This document shows positions 30,413-39,819 of a stretch of DNA of 64,000 nt, one piece after another. Under the pieces are notes generated by a model. The model ran no database searches and was not told the DNA's origin. It saw nothing but the letters and a program-made list of their open reading frames with translations. Numbering within the stretch: position 1 is the first letter of the stretch; every line of letters starts with the position of its first letter. Origin of the DNA: Lachnospiraceae bacterium oral taxon 096 (lineage in GTDB: Bacteria; Bacillota; Clostridia; Lachnospirales; Lachnospiraceae); contig CP073340.1 of NCBI GenBank assembly GCA_018141845.1, positions 1 to 64,000 of the forward strand. Direction: 5' to 3'. The position numbers and the translations under genes were made by a program.

Positions 30413-30430
30413 ATCCGATATAGATGATAA

Positions 30431-30469
30431 GGAGAGAGCACTCAGGTCATTTACCCGAATGCTCTCTCC
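30431..30469. terminator. Hairpin between convergent genes
   Basis: Perfect 10-bp arms GGAGAGAGCA (30431-30440) and TGCTCTCTCC (30460-30469), with further inner pairing, stand between the dead DUF7309-like gene and the hsp70 stop. A strong T tract is lacking. Confidence 0.5.
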
Positions 30470-30492
30470 ATTGTGTATATGCAATCTGTCCT

Positions 30493-33306
30493 CTATCGTT
30501 CCAATTTCTTCAACAAAAATTGCTCTTCACTATTGGTAAGCCGTTCGCCCTTTACCATTTTCATCGCTACTTTTCTTTCCTCTTCTTGATGAGTAAAGGT
30601 CGGATAAAAGAAGTCTAGATTTTCTAGAATATCCAATATTTCTTGTTCCATTCTTTCATCAAGCTTAAAAATATTCTCTCTCTGGTCACTAATCCATCCC
30701 AGAGACAATACACAACAGATCAATGCTTTTTCTGAAAGCACACCTGCTCTGATAACTTTACAAAGCTGTTGGATAATTCTTTCTTCCTTCTGAAATGGCA
30801 ATATAGGTTCACTCAATCCGTCCTTTTTCAATGCAGCACCGATGGCATAGGCACTGAATTGAATATTACTTTCCTTTCTTTCTAAAGTCTTCCTAACATC
30901 ATGAAAAAACTCATCCTGCAACCACTGAATCTCTGTCCTTGTCTTCGCATGTGTATCCAGACAGACTTGGCGATACTTCACAATCGAATGTAATGGTGAC
31001 AACCTGCTCAATTGTTCTGCATTGGCACAGATGCTCATTGCATAAATCGCTTCAATATTTGTATTGACTCTTGGTCCCTTTTCCATAGGAAATCCTGTAA
31101 TATCTGCACTAATTTGACTCATACACAATCTTGCCAATCTCTTTTTCTCATCATTGCTCCAAAAATCTCCAATCTTCTTTGCAATAACAAAAAGTCTCAA
31201 TTTGATTACTTCAGAAGTATTGTTCTCAAGTGCATCTAACACTGCTGGAGCAAATTCCTCCTTATTTCCAGCTTTACAGATACTGTCGATACAATTATAG
31301 ATACGCATATTCATCATGCCATTTTTATCTTGGCCTTGACCGCCCCGAATTTTTTCCAAATTTTGGCAAAGTTGTACAAGATGATTAATCTCTGCCCTTG
31401 GCTGTAGGCGACTACCGCTTTGAGCGATCATCCTGCTCTTTTCCTTAGAAAATTCATTGGTTTCAATGGAAATTTCAGCAATGCCAGCCTCAATTTGATT
31501 ATTTCCATCAACATCCCTGCTGGTCCAAGCCTTCATGGTAATTACCTTATTCTTACTCATATGAATCATAAAGGCCACATAGACACCATTAAAATATCTC
31601 TGTTTAAAGACCATATTTCCATTGGCAATCGTTCGATAGGATCCATCTAAATTTCGATTCTTAATTGGAATGGCAATCTTATTCTTCCCCGCTTCTATCC
31701 GAAAACCTGACATTACTTGTGAAGTATAGGGAAGCTCTGTTCCTGTAGGAATAATCTCATGGGTTGCCCCATTTTTGACTCCAAGATATAAACTATCATT
31801 TAAAATATTACCAGACCAATCAATGAGAATATCGGGAATTTTTCGCTTGTTTGAAGTATTTTTTGCCACCGTTCTATCTTCATCTTGATCTAAAAGACGC
31901 ATATCATCTTGCATTTCATCATACTTACGCAAATAATAATGATATACTGCAGCTCCCCTGGCTACCGCCTGATCTGGATCCAAAGCTACAATAGGATCAA
32001 AACCAAAAAACTCCTTCAATCGATCTGTGACCATATAAAACTTTGACATTCCACCATTGACAATGACGGCATCCACCACCACATCTTCCGTTTCCAATTT
32101 ATCTGAAGCCTTTTTTAACACATCGAGTATTGGATAAATAATATTTCTTATATTGGAAATATTTTCAAGATTCTTATAATCATCATATTTTAGTTCTGAT
32201 GCCATAAAAACAGACAAAATATTTTCTACCTCTCCCTGTGTAAATGTGTCGTCATAGGAATAACCAATTCCTCCCATATTTCCACCAATAGAAAATCCTG
32301 TCTCTTCCTCTGTGTCATCCCATCCTGAATCATCCCATCCTGAGTCATAGTCATCTTGATTTCCACATCGATCATTAACTTCAAGTTTTAATCCTTCCGC
32401 CTGAACTCGAAGAAGAGCCATAATGGTATTTTCTTCCTTTCGAAGTTTTTTGACAACATCAGGATAGCGTTCATATTGTGCTAAGTATCTTTTATACATC
32501 GCCTTGGCAATTTCCTCATCAAAATCATCGCCACCAAGCAATGTATAGCGGTTGGTGGCAATTTCATCCACCTTTAATACTTCTTCATTGTCATCTCTGC
32601 GTTGAATTTGGTGCATTGTAATATCCAAAGTTCCACCACCAAGATCAAATACAAGCACCCTCTTCTTTTCACTCAAATCTAAAATTCGATCAGAAATCTC
32701 CCCATTATGAATTTGGTTAATTAAATCATAAATTACGGCGTTTGGCTCTGATAATAGAATTGGTCTCTCACTGCCATCATTATTCCTTACTTTGATGCCC
32801 GCCAATTCTGCTGCATCTCTTGTCGCCTTGCACATAATGGAATCAAAATTTGCAGGCACTGTGATGACCGCATCCTTAATTTCACTTCTACAGACTTTCG
32901 ATGCCTCCCTGATCAAATGCTTCAATATTCTTGCCGAAATTTCTGCAGGCGTTTTGTCCGGAATATCTTCAGATAAACCCTCCACCTTGGCCTTTCCCAT
33001 TTGGCTCTTCACTGACTTAGCAACCAAATGTGGACGCAATGGATATTGCATCTTGGCAAAATCACCCACCAGCGGTTCATAATTTTTTTCCTGTCGATAA
33101 TAGACACAGGACGGGAGTGTAGGCTCCTTTTTCGTTGTCAATTTTGGTCCTGCAGAAACTGCATTGTACATATCCGTTGCTCTAGGAATCTCCAAAACCT
33201 TACTGATAATATCTCCATTTGGCTTTTCATTGATGATGGACAACACAGAATTGGTTGTCCCAAGATCAATGCCCACACATAAGCCATCTTGCTCTTGTGC
33301 TTTCAT
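30493..33306 (-). CDS. Large Hsp70-family ATPase with extended C-terminus
   Basis: 937 aa, far longer than DnaK (about 610-640). The N-terminal actin-like ATPase has phosphate 1 (GIDLGTTNS, 12-20), phosphate 2 (FDLGGGTLDITM) and the adenosine motif (VIVNGGMSKFYMV). An acidic insertion (GWDDSGWDDTEEE) sits inside this domain. A beta-rich substrate-binding-like part follows at about 515-640, then about 280 residues of helical repeats of unknown kind. The ATG overlaps the stop of the GrpE-like gene (TAATG), so they are co-translated. No J-domain protein is adjacent. Probably a dedicated chaperone for a specific client, not housekeeping DnaK. Confidence 0.88.
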   Translation of the reverse strand: MKAQEQDGLCVGIDLGTTNSVLSIINEKPNGDIISKVLEIPRATDMYNAVSAGPKLTTKKEPTLPSCVYYRQEKNYEPLVGDFAKMQYPLRPHLVAKSVKSQMGKAKVEGLSEDIPDKTPAEISARILKHLIREASKVCRSEIKDAVITVPANFDSIMCKATRDAAELAGIKVRNNDGSERPILLSEPNAVIYDLINQIHNGEISDRILDLSEKKRVLVFDLGGGTLDITMHQIQRRDDNEEVLKVDEIATNRYTLLGGDDFDEEIAKAMYKRYLAQYERYPDVVKKLRKEENTIMALLRVQAEGLKLEVNDRCGNQDDYDSGWDDSGWDDTEEETGFSIGGNMGGIGYSYDDTFTQGEVENILSVFMASELKYDDYKNLENISNIRNIIYPILDVLKKASDKLETEDVVVDAVIVNGGMSKFYMVTDRLKEFFGFDPIVALDPDQAVARGAAVYHYYLRKYDEMQDDMRLLDQDEDRTVAKNTSNKRKIPDILIDWSGNILNDSLYLGVKNGATHEIIPTGTELPYTSQVMSGFRIEAGKNKIAIPIKNRNLDGSYRTIANGNMVFKQRYFNGVYVAFMIHMSKNKVITMKAWTSRDVDGNNQIEAGIAEISIETNEFSKEKSRMIAQSGSRLQPRAEINHLVQLCQNLEKIRGGQGQDKNGMMNMRIYNCIDSICKAGNKEEFAPAVLDALENNTSEVIKLRLFVIAKKIGDFWSNDEKKRLARLCMSQISADITGFPMEKGPRVNTNIEAIYAMSICANAEQLSRLSPLHSIVKYRQVCLDTHAKTRTEIQWLQDEFFHDVRKTLERKESNIQFSAYAIGAALKKDGLSEPILPFQKEERIIQQLCKVIRAGVLSEKALICCVLSLGWISDQRENIFKLDERMEQEILDILENLDFFYPTFTHQEEERKVAMKMVKGERLTNSEEQFLLKKLER

Positions 33307-34415
33307 TATTTTTCCTCCTTTACTTTTGGTCTCGAAATCTGTAAATCCTTGTCCTTATACACCCATCCCGATGAAATCACCTTGATTTTCTTTTTCTCCT
33401 CTGGGCTTTCAAATGGTGAACCATCATAATTGCAATATTCTATATCTGATGCGACCACTTCACGGACAGAATTCACCTTCATTATTGGCTCAATATGACT
33501 ATCTCGCACAAATTGAATCAACTTTTTCACCATGATGAGTAGACCATTGATTTCAATTGGCAACTCATAATTGCTCTTTCTCAGCCTATCTACCCCCTTG
33601 TTAACGACTAAAAGCTCGTCGAGAATGCAACCATATTTTTCTGAATTGAGCTTGGCAAAAAATTCTGCCAATTCCTTTGATTTGCTCTCTTCCAACTGAA
33701 CATCAAATTCCTTTTGCAAATCTTGAAGCATAGCATCCGTTCTCTCCAAAGTGTTTTCTAATTGAACAACTTTTTTCAGAGCCTGCTCATGTGAAAGTTG
33801 TTTCTCTGCCTTCTCTATTTTCTTTTTTCCCTGATGATCCTGCTTATCTTTTTCCTTATCCTTATATAGTGGAAAATCATATACCTCACAGATAGCATCT
33901 GCAATATCAAAAAACAAGTACCTTGCAAGCGTATTTCCGAGTGACAGCAGACGCTCCATATCTTCAAATACATCAATCTCTGGATACTTTTCATAAATTA
34001 TGATATTCGCTACACGTTCTTGAACACGCCTTTTTTCTCCATTAACTGCCGGTTCCTTGCGAATTTTGTCAAACTCTTCAAATGCTTTTTTATCGCCAAG
34101 AATTGCTTTTGAAAAGGAAGTGGCTACACGATCAGCCCACTTAAAGATTTCTTTTCGCTCACCTGGAATGCCCATCTTTGCCCCACGAAGGAGCTTGATC
34201 ACCTCATCCACTGTGATGTCATATCCATAGCTCTCTTCCATACAATCCACAATTTTTCTTGGTCCCATATCAAAATCTTTGCAAATCACAGAAAAAATCT
34301 TTCCTTCAGTAAGAATTTCCTCGTTAAGCCTTCCACCCCTCTTTTCCTTTCGAATGATAGCCTCATGAATAATTTCTAATACCTCTTGTACTTTTGAATC
34401 CTTCACATTGATCAT
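33306..34415 (-). CDS. GrpE-like putative nucleotide exchange factor
   Basis: 369 aa. The N-terminal roughly 180 residues are helical and not recognised. A Lys/Glu-rich coiled-coil segment (about 195-260, KKVVQLENTLERTDAMLQDL) is followed by a C-terminal beta part (IMKVNSVREVVASDIEYCNY, KKIKVISSGWVYKDKDLQ) that follows the GrpE head pattern: acidic loop, then VISSGWVYKDK aligned with the GrpE GYKYKDRVLRPA region. It lies between the MBL and Hsp70 genes and overlaps the latter. It most likely serves as the exchange factor for that Hsp70. GrpE similarity is distant, so the call is moderate. Confidence 0.6.
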   Translation of the reverse strand: MINVKDSKVQEVLEIIHEAIIRKEKRGGRLNEEILTEGKIFSVICKDFDMGPRKIVDCMEESYGYDITVDEVIKLLRGAKMGIPGERKEIFKWADRVATSFSKAILGDKKAFEEFDKIRKEPAVNGEKRRVQERVANIIIYEKYPEIDVFEDMERLLSLGNTLARYLFFDIADAICEVYDFPLYKDKEKDKQDHQGKKKIEKAEKQLSHEQALKKVVQLENTLERTDAMLQDLQKEFDVQLEESKSKELAEFFAKLNSEKYGCILDELLVVNKGVDRLRKSNYELPIEINGLLIMVKKLIQFVRDSHIEPIMKVNSVREVVASDIEYCNYDGSPFESPEEKKKIKVISSGWVYKDKDLQISRPKVKEEK

Positions 34416-34446
34416 CTTCTGTATTCCTTTCTTCTATCTTCTCCTC

Positions 34447-35604
34447 TTACAATTGATAAATCTCATTTTCCTCTGCAAAAGTAAATTGTGTCCTGCACTC
34501 CCCGTCTCTCATCATTTCCTGCTCAATGGTCTCGTCAAACACTGATTTTTCCTTATCACAGTGAACCACCATTGCCTGCCTTGGATTGAGTAACTTTAAA
34601 AATTCTTTCATTTCTGAAAAGTCCTCGTGCAATGAAAAATTCGCATTCAATAGCTTATATGGCCCTACCCACCTTGTATTCCTATCTGATGTCAAATAGA
34701 TATGAGCTTCTTTCGGTCTTCCCTTGTTCATATCCATCACTCGATTATATTGATTCAAAATCGGCACAGAAAGTTGTTCCATCTTATGAACAACATTCAT
34801 TAAAGACTCATCAATATATATCGGTATTCCTGTTCGATTCCAATCATTGAGTTTCTTTAAAAATTCAATTCCCTTACTCAATTGTGGAACTTTACATAGA
34901 ACCGATTGCCCCGTGTCATTGACCACATGAAGGGCATAGCCAATTTGTTGAAACATACGATCTGATTTTTTTACATAATCGGGATGCTTTGCGTGAAGTC
35001 CACATAAAATCACAGTGTCAATATCCATTCCCTTCGGAGGAATGCATTTCTGTGTAAGAACGGTATGATGAATAGAATAATCTCCTGTATATAGAATCTT
35101 TTTTCTCCCCACCTCAAACAAAACCATCATGGCCCCTGGAATATGCCCCGCTGGATAAAAAGTCACCCTATACTTTCCAAAATCCAAAGTCTTCATAAAA
35201 CTTACAGGTGTAATTTTCTCCAAAAGCCCCTTTGTTGCTAGGCGTGTACGCTCATCTTTTTCTCTATTTCCAATAAAGAGCCGATCATAGAGCTGATACT
35301 GTGTCAGTGTCTTTGTAATTTCTGTCATATATACATTGGCATAATTTGCTTGATTCATCACCTTCAAAAGATCCCCTACATGATCCATATGAGCATGGGA
35401 TATAAAAATCTGATTGATCTGCCCCATAGATTGCATAAATGGAGAGGTAAGCAAACAATGAAAATTCGGCTCAAATTCCATCCCCTGATCCACTCCAATC
35501 CCTGCATCAAGAAGAATATTGCTGTCGCCAATTTTTAAATAATAACAGCTAGCTCCCACTCTCTGCCCCCCTCCAAGAGGCATAAATATAATTTCTGGTC
35601 TCAT
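34447..35604 (-). CDS. Metallo-beta-lactamase-fold hydrolase, beta-CASP/CPSF-like
   Basis: 385 aa. The metal-binding motif HAHMDH is at residues 70-75, and ILYTGDYSI supplies the next ligands. A middle segment (DTVILCGLHAKHPDYVKKSD) replaces the usual LIxESTYG of beta-CASP nucleases, and the end carries AMVVHCDKE with a candidate last His. The layout fits RNA/DNA-processing MBL proteins, but the altered motif makes the substrate uncertain. It is the first gene of the operon leading into the GrpE-like and Hsp70 genes, 31 bp before the former. The 358 bp upstream (35605-35962) contain no gene and presumably the promoter. Confidence 0.82.
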   Translation of the reverse strand: MRPEIIFMPLGGGQRVGASCYYLKIGDSNILLDAGIGVDQGMEFEPNFHCLLTSPFMQSMGQINQIFISHAHMDHVGDLLKVMNQANYANVYMTEITKTLTQYQLYDRLFIGNREKDERTRLATKGLLEKITPVSFMKTLDFGKYRVTFYPAGHIPGAMMVLFEVGRKKILYTGDYSIHHTVLTQKCIPPKGMDIDTVILCGLHAKHPDYVKKSDRMFQQIGYALHVVNDTGQSVLCKVPQLSKGIEFLKKLNDWNRTGIPIYIDESLMNVVHKMEQLSVPILNQYNRVMDMNKGRPKEAHIYLTSDRNTRWVGPYKLLNANFSLHEDFSEMKEFLKLLNPRQAMVVHCDKEKSVFDETIEQEMMRDGECRTQFTFAEENEIYQL

Positions 35605-35962
35605 CCTCCCCTCCTTCTCACTCTCTTCTCACTCTCCATATTTCCAAATGATTCATCCATTTGCTCCTTATATGTACAGTACGCTTTGAACTATAATTTG
35701 TCAATATTCGATTATTTACCAAAATATCACCAATTTTTTTTATATTTTGCAATGTTTTATTGAACTTTTTATCAATACGACGGATTCCTAATTTTTTGCT
35801 TTATTTTATTCCAATCATACGGTATACTGTTAACCCCTCAAAAATGCAACACATAAAATTTGCCCCTATGTTCTCCATTTTTGCAATTATTGTGTATAAA
35901 TGACTGAAATCATACGCAAAAAAGCACACTTCCCCTGCCCCATAGAAATTCTTTTTTTGAAT
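35605..35962. other. Gene-free region before the MBL operon
   Basis: No open frame of note is seen. The part next to the MBL gene is AT-rich and probably contains its promoter. A small hairpin (CATAGA...TCTATG, about 35941-35966) lies by the end of the broken IS1182-type transposase. No IS terminal repeat was identified. Confidence 0.4.
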
Positions 35963-37530
35963 CTATGCGGCAGTTCTGTTTCTTGTCTTTTTTTTCTGAT
36001 ATTTATATAAATTATGGCCTATCGCCACGAGTAAAACTTCCAGTTTGACTGAATGAATACCTCTTCGGACAATTCTCTTGTACCAACGGTCGTTTTTCAT
36101 AATTCTGAAAGTGCCTTCTGCTTGTATCGAACGGTTCATTCGTAATAACGCACCGTGGATACTTTCCAGGTTTTCGATTACTTCCTGATGCATGGAAGTT
36201 AGTTCCTGATTGATCTGAACGGTTCGATTCTTATCTGTCTTCTTACATTTCTTTGCATACGGACATCCGCTACAGTCTTCGCATTCATACAGTTCTTCCT
36301 TGAGCCTGTACTGATTTCCCCTCACATTTTTTCTGTATAAAAAAACGGAATGCTTTATCGTTAGGACATCTCATGACTCCTTGCTCATCAATTCTGAAAT
36401 TAACTGCATGAAATGGATCTTCATGATATTTCCGATCCTTAGTTTCCTTTTTAAACATTGGAAATTTCATATACTTTTCAATTCCGTTCTGTTCACAGAA
36501 AATATAATTGTTGTATGAGGCATATCCGGCATCTGCCACAGGATATTTGGGATAGAATCCATAAGTTTGTTTGAAGTGCTCCATCAAAGGAACGAAGCAA
36601 TCCATATCCGAACGATACCGGTTCACGTCAACAACTGTAATATATTCATCTGCTACACCAATCTGTACATTATATGCCGGCAGAAGCTGATCATTGCCCA
36701 TGTAATCCGTTTTGATACGCATAAAGGTAGCGGAGGTATCTGTTTTAGAGTAACTGTTTCTGTCAGGACCACAGATTTCCATTTTTTGTATGTATTCTTG
36801 AAGTTTCTGACAGAAAGTAGTCAAGTGTTCATAATGACGCTGTTCTTTGGATTTTCGCTTTCCGCTTCCGTAAACAAATGTACTGGTATCCAGTTCCCAT
36901 AAAAGTACCAGCTGCTCAACGATTTCATTCAGATAATCCGGTACATACTCCGGGTTTGTTGTGATCTGCACCCCACTCCATGCGATTTCTGTATTAATTT
37001 CCTCAATCTCCGTAGTGATTTTTTCGTAAAGCTTGTAACGGAACTTTTCGGTAGCCTTCTTCCATACCCAGGTATACTTGTTTGCGTTTGCTTCAAACTT
37101 GGAGCCGTCGATGTAGAGATGTTGAAGATCTACATACTCCTCGTTAAAGATAGCATGATTGATGTCGTTAAAAATGTTCTCAATCTTATCTTGAAGTATC
37201 TCATTGATGAAATATCCAAAGGTTCTGTATGACGGAGTTCAGTGATCCATGAGATACATGAACCTGATATTAACCTTGCAGTTGTCTTCCAGTTTTCTCA
37301 GAGAGCAGTAACCGCTAGTCATAAATCCGAAAAGTACTGTTTTTAACATGTTGACCGGATGATATCTGCGTCGTCTGGTTGTGTACTCCGGAATATCCGT
37401 CAGATACTTGTTTAAATCGATTCCTCCTATCAATCTGTCAAATGTTAAAACAGGATCCAGCAGATCCAAACAATCTGAAAAAACAGTGGTAAATATCCTT
37501 GTTTTGAATTACAATAAGTATTGTGTAAAG
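35963..37530 (-). pseudogene. IS1182-family transposase, broken
   Basis: The transposase reads in three pieces. The N-terminal piece ends at an in-frame TGA near 37239 (FMYLMDH*TPSYRTFGYFIN). The next runs on in the same frame through NNYIFCEQNGIEKYMKFPMF. A frameshift at about 36330 in an A/T run follows, and the C-terminal piece reads RLKEELYECEDCSGCPYAKK and MHQEVIENLESIHGALLRMN. The Cys-rich ECEDCxGCPYxxxC block and the domain order are typical of IS1182. The nonsense codon and frameshift make it dead. Terminal repeats were not found. Confidence 0.8.
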
Positions 37531-37617
37531 TTTTTTCATTGCAAGTTAATTTTACCACAAAAATAGGACCTTTCGCATGATGATATGTACCCAGAATCCT
37601 GGACACATGTTATGAAC

Positions 37618-38486
37618 TAAGCGGAACACATGGATGTTATCCTGTACTTTACAGATGGCATCCATTTTGTTTTCCGTTGTATTCTTTCATTGTTGTAATA
37701 ATTTATGTATTCATCTAGTATGATTCATATTCTTTTTCGTAGCCGTAGTACATTTCATTCTTTAGACGTCCAAAGAATATTTCTATAATGCAATTGTCTA
37801 TGCAATTGCCACGCCTAGACATTGATTGGATAATTCCTCTGTTTTTTAGTTCTTGACGATAATAGTTATGTTGATATTGCCATCCTTGATCTGAATGAAA
37901 TATTAATCCTGTAAGTGATTTGAACTTTTTAAACGCCGTCTCTAACATCCTCTTGATTTGATTTAGGTTTGGACTCATCGATAAATCATATGAAATAACT
38001 TCATTTGTGTACATGTCAATTATCGGAGATAAGATAACACTTTCCCCATGAAAAGTTAAACTGAGATACATCAGTTGTCCACTTCTGAAGTGGTGCTGTC
38101 GCTGTAAAGTCCCTATCTATTATGTTTGGTGCTACTTTGCCTACTTCGCCCTTGAATGAATGATATTTCTCTTTAGGCCTTTTGCCTTGCAATCCAAGTG
38201 AATGCATGATACGTTGTACTCTTTTGTGATTAACAATATTTCCACATCTTAAGAGTTCTCTATACACTCTTCTTACACCATATCTGCCTTTATGCTGATC
38301 AAATATTTTCTTGATTTCTTCAGTGAGTTCAGCATTTCTAAAGCCTACAGTATCAACTTTACTGATTTCGTAGTAGTAAGTTGATTTAGGCATATTTAAA
38401 CCTTTTAATAGGTGCTTTAATTGGTATCCTTCTTCTCTGAGTGCTTTGATGATTGCTGCTTTTTCGCCTTGAGTTGCGCAGCCCAT
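37618..38486 (-). pseudogene. IS3-family transposase OrfB, two frameshifts
   Basis: The DDE catalytic core can be followed over three frames: KWTTDVSQFN (first Asp), a frameshift near 38050, LTGLIFHSDQGWQYQ (second Asp) and NCIIEIFFGRLKNEMYYG (Glu). A second frameshift near 37715 leads to the C-terminal LDEYINYYNNERIQRKTKWM, ending at 37618. The N-terminal HTH-like part (REEGYQLKHLLKGLNMPKST) is intact. All three catalytic residues survive in DNA, but no single frame contains them. Confidence 0.85.
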
Positions 38487-38496
38487 CTTTCTTGTC

Positions 38497-38982
38497 TCAA
38501 GGCGATCCTTTTTTTACCACTTCAATCTCAGCTTTCATTGCCGCAATTTCTGCTCTTAGTCTGATTAACTCTTCGCGTTCTGATTCAGTTAAAGGCTTGG
38601 GCTCAATCGTTTTCTTTTTCATATCAGGGTTCTTGCTCTTGCGACCTTTCTTTTTATTCACAAGACCATTGTAACCTAATTTTTTGTATTTGCGAACCCA
38701 CATATATAGCATTCCATCGCTGATACCCGCAGAAATAGCAACTGAATTGTTGGATTGTCCTGCTAATACTTTAGCAACTAATTCATATTTCGCTTCAGGG
38801 GTCCACACTTTGTTATTACCTAAGTGCTTTAAAGCGTCTGGTCCATTTTGTTCTTCGATACGAACCCAGTATCGAATCATTTTACGAAATCTTGTTATTT
38901 TTATCCCTTCTGGTGTTTCAGGCCAGATTCCTTGTCGATATAACTCGATACACTCTAACTTATACTCATGACTGTAACGCAT
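38497..38982 (-). CDS. IS3-family OrfA, helix-turn-helix protein
   Basis: 161 aa from the ATG at 38982, chosen because AAGGAGGG lies 8 bp upstream; a longer frame begins inside the terminal repeat and is unlikely. Two HTH-type segments are seen (YSHEYKLECIELYRQG and NNSVAISAGISDGMLYMWVR), followed by a Lys-rich linker and a coiled-coil end (EREELIRLRAEIAAMKAEIE). It binds the element's ends in the family. It ends 11 bp before the broken orfB. Confidence 0.85.
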   Translation of the reverse strand: MRYSHEYKLECIELYRQGIWPETPEGIKITRFRKMIRYWVRIEEQNGPDALKHLGNNKVWTPEAKYELVAKVLAGQSNNSVAISAGISDGMLYMWVRKYKKLGYNGLVNKKKGRKSKNPDMKKKTIEPKPLTESEREELIRLRAEIAAMKAEIEVVKKGSP

Positions 38983-39026
38983 GAAAAATACCCTCCTTAC
39001 TGGGTGTCCAGTAAAGAGGGTACATA

Positions 39027-39236
39027 TCATCCGGACAGTTCATCTATATAAAATCCCTTTTCGTCCATCAACCAAAACATCTCTTCATCTCGAGAAACAA
39101 AAATATCTGTTGTTTCATCTTCATTATCAATGACAATATATGGATCTTCCCAAAACGTAACACTTTCTTTTATTTTTTCTATAAAAGCATCCTTGCTTTT
39201 ATCTGTATATAAGATGTAGTCGATACCTGTAATCAT
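39027..39236 (-). CDS. Hypothetical 69-aa acidic protein, 3' end cut by the IS3 element
   Basis: A small acidic protein (DNEDETTDIFVSRDEEMFW). Its stop codon lies within the IS3 right terminal repeat, so the original C-terminus was probably longer and replaced on insertion. The sequence resembles no family I know; its acidity and size recall immunity-type proteins, but there is no toxin partner to support that. Confidence 0.45.
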   Translation of the reverse strand: MITGIDYILYTDKSKDAFIEKIKESVTFWEDPYIVIDNEDETTDIFVSRDEEMFWLMDEKGFYIDELSG

Positions 39237-39285
39237 TTTTCACCTGCTTATTCTAAACTTGTGACTGTCCCATTATTTAAATACA

Positions 39286-39819
39286 CTAACTTATTACTCT
39301 AAACATCAACATTTCATCAATGCCTACTATTTCTATATCGCAACTACCTCTTCCATAAATAGTCACTTCCAGATGATAGAATATCAAACAATGTTTTATA
39401 TACTGGAGTATTAGTGGTGACTTGCGCTTATATCCATATTTGTTTAGTAATTCTCTAAAACCTATGCATACAAATTTGATTCCGCCATATAATATTTTTA
39501 TACGACAACTTTTAAAGAAAATATCAAAATCAGAAAAATAACCGCTTAACTGATCTAATTGCAATGTTCTGTCCGAATGCTTCAAATCCCTCTGTATGGC
39601 AACAAGTTCTTCATCAATTGCATCCTTATCCAATATATAATGACTCCATTGATATATATCCAGCAGAAATTTTCTCTTATTATCTCTGTACTGTTTGGAA
39701 AGTAAGCTCTTTTCATTTTCCCATATTGAATCAAGAATTTTACTTTCTTCTCTACAACCAAGTTTTAAATCCTGTAAGATAAATGCAATATCGATTGCCG
39801 AATAAAACAATCCATACAT
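39286..39819 (-). CDS. Hypothetical 177-aa protein downstream of the helicase-HNH remnant
   Basis: 177 aa, mixed alpha/beta, with no signal or membrane segment and no recognised motif. The ATG overlaps the stop of the HNH gene (TAATG at 39819-39821), so it was co-translated with the helicase-HNH protein and may have been its partner. It appears intact even though the helicase is truncated. The unusual run of aromatic residues (CLIFYHLEVTIYGRGSCDIE) does not point to a family. Confidence 0.55.
   Translation of the reverse strand: MYGLFYSAIDIAFILQDLKLGCREESKILDSIWENEKSLLSKQYRDNKRKFLLDIYQWSHYILDKDAIDEELVAIQRDLKHSDRTLQLDQLSGYFSDFDIFFKSCRIKILYGGIKFVCIGFRELLNKYGYKRKSPLILQYIKHCLIFYHLEVTIYGRGSCDIEIVGIDEMLMFRVIS

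Larger units (their letters stand above)
37580..39031 (-). mobile_element. IS3-family element with imperfect terminal repeats
   Basis: The left end (37580-37607, GATGATATGTACCCAGAATC...) and right end (39004-39031, reverse complement GATGATATGTACCCTCTTTA...) are imperfect inverted repeats of about 28 bp sharing GATGATATGTACCC and TGGACAC. The element is about 1.45 kb. Its orfA is intact and its orfB is broken. No clear target duplication is seen. The right end cuts the neighbouring 69-codon frame, whose stop codon lies in the repeat. Confidence 0.8.

Noticed and set aside
39027..39236. Immunity protein of a toxin system
   Set aside because: Small and acidic, but no toxin or polymorphic toxin module is nearby; only the features are described.
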